Positions 1-11,957 are shown, numbered from the stretch's first letter. The stretch: DNA of 64,000 nt from Scenedesmus sp. ARA3 (GCA_004335835.1 RWJK01000920.1:19296-83295); one strand, 5' to 3'. Program-made: numbers and translations. Notes: generated from the sequence alone by a model not told the origin.

Positions 1-766
1 AGGTGCCGGCTGCTCACGGTTCCAACTGCTCCTCAGACTGCAACACCACTGCCTTAGTTCTGGACCCGCCTACTGTCACATGCAACTTTGGTGGGCAATC
101 TGCGTGTGATTGGCCTGTCGCCCTGCAGCATCCAAGCAGCACCACCTTGGCACTGCAACCAGTACATCGCATGCACCATTTGCAGCTTGTTCATGACACT
201 AGTGTTGCAGTGCTGCAAGCCTGTGCTGTTAGCTGTTGACGCAATCTGCTGTGGTTGTCTTCCTAATATGCCATGTGCAGCGCGTGTGGAGTTCACTGGA
301 AGCAGTGGCAGCATCAGCTTCATGGCAGGAACGGCAGAGAAGCAGCCATTGCGGCACACCAGCAGTTGCAGCTCATGTTCCGTTGATTCGTGCAACACTC
401 AGCGGTAAATTGCTGAATTGCAGTGTATGACCTTCACGCCGTGTTTCTGCTGTGGATGCCGTGTCGTGCTGCAGGCACCTGGGTGTACACGGGAGGCAGT
501 TGCAATGGTGTATGTGAGTCCCTCATTCTCGCTGCATGCGCTTGATGCTTCTATTTGCTGTTTCTGGCCAGCCACTGCAGTCTCAGCTCATCATGCGCTG
601 CAGAATGCCGTGTGTGGCTGTCGCAAGAAGTGCTGTTGATGCTATGCACACAGAATCACGCACACAGTGGTGCAGGGTGTTTGCTGCATGTGGACTGCGC
701 CAGTCTAACAGCGTGATCAATTGGCGGTTGTCAGCTGCTGCAGCTGCTGTCCCCTGATGACTGAAC

Positions 767-805
<39 letters not shown>

Positions 806-3800
806 GCTGCATGTTGCTGTTCTGGTGCAGCAATTAGAAACTACTACGTCACGGCTACAGGTAGAGGCATCACGTACTGGATGCACAGCACCACTTGACA
901 GCAGCTTGGATGATTCGCTGCATGCCTGTGCAGCTGCATGCTGCAGCCTTGAAGCAGCTGTAAGGCATGTGCTGATCACATCGTAACTAGCAGGCTGGCG
1001 GTGCCTGAAGCATTCAGGCAACGCTGCATGCGTTGAACATGCCGCAATGCATCACATGTTGCCTGCTTGCCTGTGGCTGACTTGCTGTGCTGACGTTCTG
1101 TGCTGCCGGGCACGTGTCACATGGAGCAGGTCCACAGGATTTCATACTTGCAGTTGCAAGGATTCTGGCAAGGGGTGAAGGAACAATCATTGGCCAAATT
1201 ATCATGAATTACTTGAACAAACTATGTGAGTACCACACCGTGCACTGCGGCAAAGCCGCCTGCAGTGCTGAACTATGTACTGTAGGCACAGCCGTGCTGT
1301 ACTGCACACCGCGCTGAGCGCCAGGCATGCATATGGTACAGCAACTTGCTAGCTCAACCAGCCGCAAAAAGATGCAGTCCTGCCAGCAATGCTGCCAACT
1401 GCACTACATCACTGCTGGAGTGAGGTTGCAGCGCACCTGCCTGCCGGGCCCGCCGCCAAACGTGCTGTCTGCGTATGCATCCCTGCCTGTCAACTGCTGC
1501 AGACAAGCTCTTTGCCCAGTTCATCAGCATATTTGCGGGCGCCTTCGCTGAGGCGGCAAAAGAAGTTGTGAAGCTGGGCTTGGACTTCAAGGTGGTTGGT
1601 GTGTGGGTGGCCGGGGCGCTCAACAACACAGCCAACAGCACGCAGGCGCGGCAGCTGCTGATGCAGCAGGGCCTGGACGGGCTGGTGATCGGTGTACAGG
1701 TGAGCTACACGATGCAAGCCTTACTATTCAAGCTGCGTGGCTGATTTGCATCAGAAGCAGGCAACACTGTTGGGCATGTGTTGTCCTCGATTAGACTAGA
1801 GGAGGTCAAGGACACGCCTGTGAGTTCACATGATGGGCTTGCAAGCTGCATTGTCAGAACTGTACAGGTGAGGCACTGTCCGTGGCTGCACAGCATGCTG
1901 TCTCTCTGCCTAGACCCTGGCGTGCTTCGGCAGCACACCCTGTCACTTGCTGCTTGAGTTCAGGCTGCGGCCCCTGTGGGCCTGGCGCCGCTCCGCAAGT
2001 TGGGTCTGCAGGCTGCGATGTCTGATGTTTCTCTATGGCGAAAAGTTGCCGTCTGTGGTGTGGGCCGCAGCACATGCCCGATGCAGCAAATGTGCGGCAG
2101 TACTGGTTGCGCAATGTGCAGCTGTACTGATGACTCCAATGATATGCAGCGGTACTGGTTACACAGCAGAACTGGTGATGCAAATCTCCTGCAGCAGATA
2201 TGGTTCTTGCCGCATGTGCCGTGCCGTGCCGTCACCGTAGCTGCACTGGTTGGCTGTTGCCATCCTTCTGTTGCTGTTGCGTGTGATAGCTTCTGCTGTG
2301 TGGCTGCTGCAGGCTGCCGGGCAAGCGTGTATCAAACGGCTGCACCACTAATGCTGCAACCGCTAAAGCTGCATGCTGCGTGCCTGCATGTGATGCACAC
2401 CGCAAGCGGCTGCTTGTCATGCTACAGCGCGCACGCACACATCCTAACACTGCTGCTTGCAACTGCTCCGCATGCACAGGTGTCCTTTGGGGAGGGGGTT
2501 GTGGCAGAGACAGTGGAGTCGGTGGTGGATGCTGCAGTCAACACGCCAAGCTTCATGAGCTTCGTGTTTGCGCAAGGCCTCGCAATTGGAAGGAACACCT
2601 ATTCCGTGGACGAGAGCATCCTGCAGCAGGTGCAGTGCAGCAACATGCATCTTTTGATTGTGAACGTGTAACGTATGAATGTAGCAGGCGACTGTTTGCA
2701 TGTTCGGCAGCACGTGCACGGCTGAGCACCTACTTTGATCATGCCTGGGATGCAGACATTGCGCTGTACTCTCCGCTGTGCAACAGCCATGCATAGTTCA
2801 TGACATGTACCCCACTGCATGGCCCGCACCTAGTGCACCATCACATGTTTGTGTTACGTGTCGCATGTCATACCATGATCCACTGCCATGATCCAATAAC
2901 CTGATCCACTGCAGGCTGCACTTGATTATATCTGGCTTCGGGTATGTGCCGGATCTGCAGGTAACACTGACGCTCAGCGACAGTGCTGGCAACCCAATTG
3001 GAGCATCTGCAGGCGCAGGTGGGGCTGCTGCTGCTGCTGCTGTTGCTGCAGCTTGTACCAATGTACTGCAGTAGAAGACAGGCCAGCTGACACGGCCCAG
3101 AGGTGTACTGCTGTGCACCTGCGCTGGGGGTGTTTACTGCCACCGTTTCGGGAGCTTAGGGGTCACTCATGATATTTTGTTGGCGTGGTGACATCTGCTG
3201 CTGCTGCTGTCACAGGCAACTGCCTGATGCAGCTGACACCAAGCATGCAAGCCAACAGCTCCGCAGGCATTATCAGCGCGACCGAAACCAGCGGCGGGTC
3301 CGCGGTGGCGGTATGTGCTGGCGCCAATGCTCTGTACACAACCTTTGACTACCAGGGCAGCAGGTGGGGGCTGCAGCTAGCCGTGCATTGCCAGGGCATG
3401 GGCCACTGTTGCTGCCTGCATTGCTGTTGATCTTTTGCATTTCTGAGAATAATATACAATCAGGCGCACATCTGCGCAAGTATCACTCAAGGGTAGCACT
3501 CTGCGGAGTCCAGCCATCACTATTTGTCTCCCCGACTCCATCTGACGGGCCTTGCGCGCTGTACTGCTTGCTGCTGTCTGCACTGCGTGGCTGCAGCACT
3601 GTCACGAACTCCACCGTGCTGACAGCCAGCATCGCCAACAGCAACACCACAACATGCAGCCTCAGTCCAGGTGCGGCGCACTCAGCATGCAGCAGCACAG
3701 CAGCACTGCTGCTGCAGCAGCACCGCATGAGCTGCACCTCCGCAGGATGCATGCATTGCATGTACAGCACAGTTTGGGCGGGTTCAAGCGCTGCATAAGG

Positions 3801-6386
3801 GTGCACATGTGAGGCTGTGGGCAGTGTGTGTGCGTGTCGTTTTCGAGCGGCAATGGCAGCAGCCAACACGTACAGCAGCATACTTTCAGTCCTGGCGGCC
3901 TGATTGCAGCGACACATAGGCTGGCTACAGGTACATTGCCTGTTGCAACATCTCAGTAGTTTATTGTGCTGCGTCCTCTACTGCTGCTGTGTTGCTCATG
4001 CAACCGCAGACATCATTCCTGTTGGCAACACCAACACAAGCGTGGCTGTCACCTGCCGCAACATCAACGGCACCCCATTCAGCGACACGGCATCGTACCA
4101 AGTCGTGGTGAGTGTGCTTCCGTGCACACATCCGCTACATAACCGCTGGTCCAGATGCTGTGCCTCCTGCATGGCTGTGCTGGGCGAGGCATCAGCTAGA
4201 TCTGTCAAAAGCGGAACGCCTGCATTGCGAACAGGTGCTGCAAAAGCTGGCACGCCTCACACTTCAAAACAGGCGCGTGGGAGCTGCAAACCATGAAGGG
4301 CTGAGCAGGCAGTTCTTGCGTTGCACGAAAACTTGACGATTGTATCATTGCGTCAAAGCAGGCATGCTGACTGGGCAGGTGCCTGCTGCATGCCGTGCAG
4401 GTCACAGCAAGCTCCAACTGCAGCGGGGTGCCACTGCTGACTGCAGCAGCCACGGACATAACAACAGTCCCGCGCCCCACAGTGACAGTGCGCCTGGCCA
4501 GGCGACCCGCTCCAGTGTGTGGCGGCAAGCCAGCAGTGGCAACATTCCAGTACACTGTGAATGGCCTGCAGCCTGGTCAAGACTTCAGCCTGGCAGCACA
4601 AGTTGGAGCCAACTGCACAACAAACCTGACATCCAGTGAGTGACTGGGCAACTGCTGGGCCAGCTTGGCATGGATGCATGCCATTGCACGGCAATAGCTT
4701 GCCAGCAGGCTATTTGGGGGCGCAGCTGACTGCCTGCCACTAGCAGCAGGTGCCTAATCGCAATGCTGCGGAGTCTACTTGGGTGTGAGCTGTGTGCAGC
4801 AAGATACCCTGGGGTAGCAGCTCAGCATCCTAATCAACATGCAACTGGACAGTTGCAGGAATGCCCCCCTGTGGAGCTGTGCCGGTCACTCACGTTGCCC
4901 TACCATCGCCACCGCCGGCGCTGCTGCTGCTGCTGCTGCTGCTGCGTATGCAGCTCCCAGCAAGGCAAACGGCACTGCCGTTGTGACCTGCAGCGGAGCG
5001 TTTGCTCCGGGAGTGACTGTGCCTGTGGAGCTGAACATCACAGCAGCCACACAGGGCTGTGGAACAGCCACAGGTGAGTAGAGTGTGTGGCAGCTACAAC
5101 ACAGCATGTTGTGGCTCATGGCCACAGCTGGCTGGCCTTAGCATTGCAATCACACGCATGCCACCAGCATGCCAGTGGCATGGTTGATACCAGGCGGACT
5201 GAAGTAGCAAGCAGATGTGTCTGTGGGTTCATGCAAAGGCATAGTGCATGCACAGCATGTGCATTCCTTTCTGCCATGCCGGCCATGCATGCACGCCATT
5301 TGGACCTTGCCAGCACCAGCCAGCATGTGCCGCACTTGCTTTGCAAGCATCCAACACCACATGCTGGTTGACCATGTGTGGATTGCGGACTGTGCATTCC
5401 CCTGTATGCAGGTTCAGCGAAGGGCAACGTCTCAGTGCTGTGCTGCACGCGTGGCAGCAGCTACGCAAAGACTGGCAGCAGCACCGCCAAGGCCAACTGC
5501 TTCAAGCACGTGCGGCCAGGCGCTGCAGGCTCACAATGCGCCAAGGCCCCCACTGCCTCCGGCTTCTTCAACCGAGGGCCAGGGGCTGGCAAGCTCTTCC
5601 TTGCTCAGAATGCCAGCAGCTGCACTGATGCGGTTGGTGTTGGCAGTGTCAGGGTGTCATGCCCTGAGGGTGGTGCAGCCAAGAGGCTGCTCTTCAAGCT
5701 CGTCACTCCTGCACCGTACAGGTGAGCTGGCGGCAGGTGGTAGTTCGTATGTGCGCTGCTTCCTCTTTCGTTCTGACAGGTCACGTTTGCTGGAAGGCCG
5801 TGTCTTAAATCATGTGTGTTGACTGTGCTGCATTGCTGCGTTGCTGCTGTGGAAAGTGCCCCTGCCACCTTCATGAGTCTGGCGTTTGCCACGCCATGCA
5901 TGCCAGGCCAGGTGTGTACTTGCCTTGCATTGGCAGCGCATGGCTGCCCGCTGAGATACACTGCCCCAGTCTTCCTTGACAGCTGCTGCTTCGGCCTGCG
6001 TGCTTTTGTCTGTCATGTGCGCTGGTGTGTTGCTGCTGCCGTTGACAAATGCGCTCCCCGCGTGCAGGTCCTTTGAAAGGTGCTACTGGGTGAACTGTGC
6101 AGCGCCTGCCTCCTGGCAGCGCGACTGCCCACTGAACTGCTGTTGCTTCTGTGCTGCTGCACTGTGAGCGTGCAGGTCCTTTGAGAGGCGCTACTGGGTG
6201 GGCTGCGCAGCGCCAACCTCTTCAACTGCATGCCCCGGCAGCACCCGCTGGATCCGCATCAACGCCACATCCACCCTGGAGTTCAATGTGACCGCCCCGG
6301 CTGGCTGCAGCTGTGCCAGCGCCTACCATGGCATTGTGGACTTTGCAGCCTACAGGAGGCTGCCGCTGAGCGCGTGCGGCAAGTGA
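1..6386 (+). CDS. Large extracellular Cys-/N-glycosylation-rich protein, 3' part (start lies left of window)
   Basis: Unrecognised family. Exons read by phase: 1-90, 281-404, 475-507, 1130-1225, 1503-1699, 2480-2629, 2961-3018, 3216-3363, 3597-3670, 4010-4107, 4401-4635, 4954-5073, 5412-5721, 6176-6386 (TGA at 6384). All junctions are GT-AG and phase-compatible except the 404/475 join, which is uncertain. The middle exons (1130-2629) encode an amphipathic helical segment. From 2961 on, the protein is beta-type with many paired Cys and N-x-S/T sequons (for example NNT, NTT, NGT, NIT, NAT), as expected of a secreted, glycosylated cell-wall or surface protein. The last two exons are rich in Cys and aromatic residues (FERRYWVGC). 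The N-terminus and any signal peptide are outside the window. No clear TGTAA signal lies just after the stop. It could be two adjacent genes, but phase continuity from 1130 to 6386 argues for one. It resembles the secreted gene at 8613 only in style. Confidence 0.6.
6062..6215 (+). repeat. Duplicated acceptor and start of the final exon of the 1-6386 gene
   Basis: The last-exon acceptor plus about 40 nt of coding sequence occurs twice. The intronic copy has its AG at 6066-6067 followed by coding-like sequence (SFERCYWVNC). The copy used has its AG at 6174-6175 (SFERRYWVGC). The offset is 108 bp and both have an intact GTGCAG acceptor. Using the upstream AG would add 108 nt (36 codons), keeping the downstream frame but reading through a TGA at 6133, so it would truncate the protein. 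Confidence 0.8.
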
Positions 6387-6629
6387 TGGGTGAAGGTGTG
6401 AGTGGCATTTGTACCGAGCTTGCAACGTTTGCGCATTCAAGTGTCACACTTGAGTTCTGCCTCATGATGAATAGTACATGCATGTTGGACGCCTGTGAAT
6501 ATTAAAGCTTTGCTATACATAATTATATGCATACCATCGTATGGCGAGAGCTTGAGCTCGAGTCCCTGAAAGCACAGGGGCTTACTGGTGTGGCGAACAG
6601 TCTACCGAGAATGCTATGTTTGCAAGCGC

Positions 6630-7560
6630 ATGTGGCATGCAGGTGCAGCCTGATACGAACTGCCTAAATAAGGAAATTCCTCTCAAAAGGTTATGTTTAT
6701 CTGCGCATGCATGTTTCATATTGCATATTTTATACAGCATACACATGTGGAAGCAGCTGCGTTGCAGCACAGCATGCTTGAGGTTGGCGAGCGTGCAATG
6801 ATGGTATGTTTCATATGCGTCAGAAGCGCATGCAGTTGAGTGTTGAGCAATGCATGCAGCCTGTGGCTGCAGCCATCGTTACTTACCTCCAGCGCGGCCG
6901 GCGGTTGCCGCTGCCAGCCCCATGTTGCCCACGTACACTGGCCAGCGCTGCTGCTGCTGCCACAGCTGTACAGCCATGCCTGCTGCACCAGTGTCCAACA
7001 TTGCCAGGCGATTGCTGGCATTGATGTTGACCGCGTCTGTGCAGGCTAATGTAAGCCTGGCATGAGCTGGCTGGGTTGGAGGTTGATTCCCAAGTGGGTT
7101 GTGTGTCTGCACATTCATACTTTACATGGCATATGCCACCCATATTTCACTTGCGAAAGATCGCGGCGTTGCAGCACAGCATGCATGACGTCGAGTTGCG
7201 TTTCCTGGTGGTACGAAGTATGCCTGGTTACTGACAACCACATGCTTGAAGCACGTGACATGCGGGGCAGCCTGTCCCAGTGTGGCCTGAATGGGAAAGG
7301 GCATGCTTATTAACACAGATGTGTGGTTTTGCATATGTATCACTATCCGACAGTATGCTGCGTTGCAGCATAGCACGTACAGGGATGATATGCATCTGAT
7401 GATGGTGCGGGGTTTCATCTGGCGGTGAAGTAGCCTGCAGGGAAATAATTGTTTCCGAATGGATGCCACATGCGGGTCAGCCTGGCATGAGCTGTGTGGT
7501 TCAAAAGAGGCTTGTTTTCAGAAATGTGCGGGCTTGCACATGCATATGTATGGGTGGAAG
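6630..7560. repeat. Diverged tandem repeat, unit about 205 bp, about 5 copies
   Basis: A recurring block of the type GCATGCGGGTCAGCCTG followed by GCATGAGC-like text begins near 6636, 6848, 7048, 7260 and 7472. A second block, GTTGCAGCACAGCATGC or close to it, recurs near 6766, 7170 and 7363. The spacing of both series fits a 195-212-bp unit. Copies are strongly diverged, with small indels. No convincing coding exon is seen in this stretch. Confidence 0.55.
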
Positions 7561-7659
7561 GGTGATGCATGCTTGTTGATTGCTGGCAGCACAATGCCGC
7601 TACAAGCAGCCTGCCGTTGCCGCACTGCAGTGTCTGCATCTGCTTGACGCTGTTCCCTT

Positions 7660-7830
7660 ACTGGGGCTGTCTCACCGTAGAGCACGCGCGCTCCCAGGGA
7701 CGCACGTGCCGCGCTGCTGCTGGCATCCCAGGGGCGGCCTGCAGCAGCAGGATGACGCCAGATGCTGCTGTAAGCGCCAGCAGCACATGCTGCACAGCAG
7801 GCTGGCCACTGCCTGGCTCGGTTAGGGGCC
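7660..7830 (-). pseudogene. Broken copy of wax-synthase exon 3
   Basis: On the minus strand this stretch reads QPAVQHVLLALTAASGVILL and continues LQAAPGMPAAARHV. It matches the end of exon 3 of the intact wax-synthase-like gene (22557-22680, plus strand) and keeps its splice donor, TACGGTGAGACAG. The copy carries about 20 extra bases just before the donor, which shifts the exon from phase 1 to phase 0. No matching exons 4-6 (the MBOAT His region) are visible around it. I therefore call it a truncated, frameshifted, inverted duplicate rather than a second gene. A possible remnant of the start of exon 3 (ILLAGDAKGLL) lies near 8150-8195 but is too weak to claim. Confidence 0.6.
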
Positions 7831-8612
7831 CATTTACTGCTGCTGCTGCTGCTGCTGGTGTTGTTGCTGCTGCTTCAGCCTGTACTACAGTAGTACTTGC
7901 CTGCCGACACAGTGCATGGTGCTCTTATCTCTGCAAAGACAGCAGCACGTTAATACGTTTCTTGCATCTGGCTGTACTGGTTGCTGCTGCCTAGATTTGG
8001 CACGGGTGGCAGCAGCACCGCTATCGGGCAGCTCAGAGTCTATCATAGACTCTGTGCGAGTCGCACATTGCAATGCACTGGCCCCTGGGGTTGCTCGTGC
8101 CCTTGTAGCAGGCGCTGCAAAAAGGTTCGACATTGCAGAGCAGTATGAATTTTCCCTCAGCAAACCTTTTGCATCACCTGCTAAAAGTATCCTCGCCATT
8201 TAGGTTGTCACTGCAGCAGTATTGCAGGGTTCAGCCCAAATGTCCCAAAAGGTGAGTCAGCTGAAGCATGGTACTTGCAGACTTTTAATCGCAACGCAAC
8301 TGCTGCAGCTCCAACACTTATCTTGTGATACAAACGACTCTATGGTGATTGACAGCCCACGTTTGAAGGTATCATCTCGGCACACAGTACACGGTCCTAA
8401 GCAACTTTGGTGAGTGTAGCCGCTGCAAGTGCTGCAAATTTTGTTTGGTTTTCTATTGCACTCAACATGTGTGTTTTGGGTCGCTTTTGGTGCGCTCCTG
8501 ACAGTGTCGGGGATAGTACAAACGTGCCGATTTCGAAACCAGGCCTGTGAAGCACGCAACCGACCTGCCATCCTGCTGGCCTGCTGCTTCTTTGTTGCAG
8601 TATTGGTCAACG
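7831..8612. other. Upstream region of the 8613 gene, no gene seen
   Basis: No coding exon supported. The stretch contains a perfect odd palindrome at 8034-8054 (10-base arms around one base) and short CTG runs. It probably includes the 5' UTR and promoter of the gene starting at 8613. No TATA box was assigned. Confidence 0.4.
8034..8054. repeat. Perfect 21-bp palindrome
   Basis: CAGAGTCTAT, one C, then ATAGACTCTG: two exactly complementary 10-base arms with a single central base. It lies 560 bp upstream of the ATG of the 8613 gene. It could be a dimeric protein-binding site or chance. A one-base loop cannot form a normal hairpin. Confidence 0.6.
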
Positions 8613-9623
8613 ATGAAGACGCTTCTGATGGTGCTGGGGCTTCTGCTGCCCCACCTCCTGGTTCCCCTGCAAGTGCGACCCGCACGCGTGTTGTTTGACC
8701 GTTGTGCAGTAGCTGTTTGAAACTATCAACAAGCTCTGCACATATTATTTGCAAAATGCAACTGCGCATCAACTCGGTGAACCTTAGCAGCCAGGTGCAC
8801 TGCTGCACAAGCCCAGGCCCAGGTGTCACCAGCTGCTTGCAGGCACACCCGCCATCTGGCAGGCACAAAGCCTCTGCATACTGTCGCTGCATGCAGCTGC
8901 GCAGTCTTACAGTAATAGCTGAATTGAAGCTGCTGTTTCTGGACTGGTACCATGTGTTGGCTCTCTACAGCTTGCTGTGGCTGTACCCACCAGCCCTGCA
9001 GTACTACTGCAGGAGTAGTACTCCTGGCCAACAGTCTGTGTGCCTGCAGAGGCTGCCCCCGCATCACTGCTGCACAGCTTGCACCGTGTTCCCGCAATAA
9101 CAACAAATGCTGCTGCTGTGCCACCTGCGTTGACGCGCGGCTGTTTGTGTGCTGCTGCAGGCCCGCTCGCTGCACGCCAGCTGGGCTGGTGACGCCGACG
9201 CAGCCGCGCTGCTGGCAGCGCTGCGGGCCACACCCGCCCAGCGCGCCGCAGGCCCTGCCACTGAAGTGAGGCTGGCCAGGCTGTTCCTGCAGCATGCTGC
9301 TGCCTTTGACTACCGCGGCCCCGCTGAGTCAGCGCCAGCCGCCTACCTGGCAGTGTCCTATGAGATCCAGGTAAGGCACAAAGGGACAGCATGGGCAGCT
9401 GCCAGCTGCGTGCCAGGCTGCACAGCTGTCCAGCTGCCTGCTGTGCTGGAAGCTAGTCACTGCCACATACTTGCTGCGCAGTGCGTGCCAGGCTGTGCTG
9501 CTGCCTGCTGTGCCGGAAGCTGGTCACTGCCGAATTCGTGCTGCCTCTGCACTGCGCAGCCTGCACAGTTTGTTCTGGTGGGACTGCATCTGCTGCTGGT
9601 GTTGTACGCTCCCACCAAACGCG

Positions 9624-9674
<51 letters not shown>

Positions 9675-9906
9675 CTGCTGTGCCCAATGCTGTGTGTGTG
9701 GCTTGCAGCTGAAGGTGACTCAGGTGATGCTGGACAAGGCACTGGCCATCATCATCAAGTGGGGGGTGAGTGGGGCGCTGCACACATATGCATGTGCTGC
9801 TCTTGCTGTGCCTTCTCTCTGGATTGCATCAACAAGTATGCCCTGCCACTGCTTCTGCTGCGACACTCTCACCACGCCCCAATGCCCTCTTCTTGCCCTG
9901 CCCTGC

Positions 9907-9995
<89 letters not shown>

Positions 9996-10351
9996 AGAAG
10001 CTGGACCTGGTGGCTGACATCATTGGCACCTACATCGCCACACCCAACCCGCTGACAGGGGAGAAGAAAGATTGCGGCGTGAGGCTCACGACAGAGCTGG
10101 CCCCCGTGATGGGGCTGCTGGTGGACATGAATTACACAGCGGCTGTCAAGCAGCTGGTGGACAAGCTCGTGAACGCTCCAGGGGGTAAGCAGCAGCGCCC
10201 ACGCCTGCGCTGCGCAGCCAGTGGGCTGCACGTACCACCGGGCTAGGTGCTTGCCGGCTGCACAGCATGTTGCTGTGCGTGCGGCTGGGTTGTTTCCCCA
10301 TCTTCGCAACAGCCCTGCAAGGCATCAGATGCTACACAAGCCCATCTCTGT

Positions 10352-10392
<41 letters not shown>

Positions 10393-11708
10393 GGCCCGTA
10401 CGCGTACTTGAACACATGCGCGCCAGACCTGGCTGCCGTGCTGCTGTCCCTGGCTGGCATGACCTGCCCTGAAGCCGGCTACCTGGTGGGCCCTGCTGAC
10501 GTGGCAGTCAACGCAAGCATCCCTGGGCCATCCGGTGTGAGCTTCGGCCTCAAAAACGTGTCCTGCATGTATGAGGCCGGCAAGTATGAGGACACCGTGG
10601 GAGCTCTGCTGGGTGGCGCGCTGATGAGCGAGCTGCTGCTGAGCAAGGAGGCTTGGCTCAAAGGGAATGGCACTGCGCTGGCGTTTGCGATGACGCGCAT
10701 GGCCTTCACGGTGCTGCAGAGCGACAGCTTCCCTGACTGCGTGGCAAACTACCTGAAGTACGAGCGCAAGTGAGTGGGGAAGGTGCACAGTTGCGTGTAG
10801 AACTGGGAGGGGGTGTCTTCCTTTGCAGCAATGCCAGCGCTAGCGCTGCAGACGTCAAACCGCTGCCTGTTCTGCACTGGCAGCTGAGACGAGCTGCCTT
10901 GCACCGCAGCCACTCGCCTATGTATCCTTCTTTTTGACTGCAGCATGCCCATGAACTAAGCCTGTCATGTCCCTGTGCACAGCTGTTCATGGAGTGCTGC
11001 TGCTGCTGCTGCTGCTGTACTGGCAGGATCCCCAAGACCAGCTTCCCGCTGGTGTCACCTGCGGTGCGCCCCGATTACTACATCGGCCCCCTGATCCTCA
11101 ACAGCACCGCGGCGAGCGCCGCCACGCTCTGCTACGCCACTGCCCTGCTCAGCTTTGAGCCTGACACTGCTGCAGAGGCACAGCCCTGGAAGCCCTCCGC
11201 CTTGGTGCAGGTAAACCTTCTTCGCACGCAGCAGAGATGCCTATTGCTTGATGACGTGCTGCTGGACTACTGTGCCTGCATGAACAGCCCACTCGGAGCA
11301 CCAGGAGACTTGGGGCGAAGCTCCTGGTCCAGCTTGGCTTGAAGGTGCGTGAGTGTGCATTCACTGTATGTGGTCGCCCTTTTGCAGGTGCTGGTCAATG
11401 TGTGGCTGGCGATGAGCCGCGAGGTGCGCAACGCCACAGCAAGTGGCCTCACCCAGGCGCAGGTGGACAGCCTGTGCGACACGCTGCACCACATGCTGCG
11501 CTTCAGGGGCAACCCGAACCGCTTCTCACCCATCGACATGTTTGACCCCGCCCAGTACCTGTGCGTGCTGAACCCCGCCATTGAGCCCTGCCCGCCTGAG
11601 GGTGTGGCCCCGCTGGCGGGTGTGAACGGCACGCGCTGGTTCAAGAGGATGCCGGAGCTGGCCCCTGGGCATGACCTGGGCTCAGAGCTGTTTCCCTGCA
11701 AGGCCTAG
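8613..11708 (+). CDS. Secreted 464-aa protein of unknown family
   Basis: Seven exons, all phase-consistent: 8613-8672, 9161-9370, 9709-9765, 9998-10184, 10394-10769, 11027-11210, 11388-11708 (TAG). The ATG at 8613 is chosen because exon 1 is exactly a signal peptide (MKTLLMVLGLLLPHLLVPLQ) that splices in phase 0 onto a soluble region. The mature part has several N-glycosylation sequons (NYT, NAS, NVS, NGT, NST, NAT) and scattered Cys, so it is probably secreted or lumenal. Residues about 70-150 are helical (LKVTQVMLDKALAIIIKWG, then KLDLVADIIGTYIATPN). The C-terminal exons contain DYYIGPLILNST and FDPAQYLCVLNP. I recognise no catalytic motif. Introns before exons 3, 4 and 5 end in CTG runs that abut the acceptor. 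A TGTAA signal lies 245 nt after the stop. Confidence 0.75.
9409..9545 (+). repeat. Intronic tandem duplication in intron 2 of the 8613 gene
   Basis: A block of about 65-70 bp (GCGTGCCAGGCTG, then CTGCCTGCTGTGCTGGAAGC, then GTCACTGCC) occurs twice in tandem, beginning near 9409 and 9484. It lies wholly within the intron. Confidence 0.6.
9908..9994 (+). repeat. (CTG)29 run directly against a splice acceptor
   Basis: Twenty-nine uninterrupted CTG units (87 nt), followed at once by CAG and the start of exon 4 at 9998. The run takes the place of a normal polypyrimidine tract. Shorter CTG runs precede the acceptors at 9709 (run near 9628-9671, with other sequence between) and 10394 (about 10351-10390). 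Confidence 0.95.
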
Positions 11709-11952
11709 CAGCCTGAGCGGCTGCGCCACGGGCCTGAGCCGAGGCTTGGCTGCTCTTTGAAGGATGGGCAGCGGCAGGAAGTTTCATGCTGTTTGATTTG
11801 GGCTAGCAGTTGCTGTTTGTACACGTTGATTGATATGTGATTCGGCATTCTGTGGTGCACAGTTGGGACATCATTGAACAGCAGCATCGTTGACTAGCTT
11901 TTGCTGTACGGCTGATGCCCCCTTGGTGGACAACGCATGCAGCCGCACCGCG

Positions 11953-11957
11953 TGTAA
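11953..11957 (+). terminator. TGTAA polyadenylation signal for the 8613 gene
   Basis: TGTAA is the usual chlorophyte polyadenylation signal. This one lies 245 nt after the stop at 11708 and is the first on the plus strand there. Confidence 0.55.

Noticed and set aside
8257..8892. 211-residue minus-strand open frame
   Set aside because: It is antisense to the signal-peptide exon at 8613, which splices cleanly in phase into the next exon; no domain is seen in the antisense frame.
9470..10309. Long open frames on both strands dominated by poly-Cys, poly-Leu, poly-Ser or poly-Gln
   Set aside because: They are frame shadows of CTG/CAG runs lying in introns of the 8613 gene; splice sites and phase support a different, interrupted frame.
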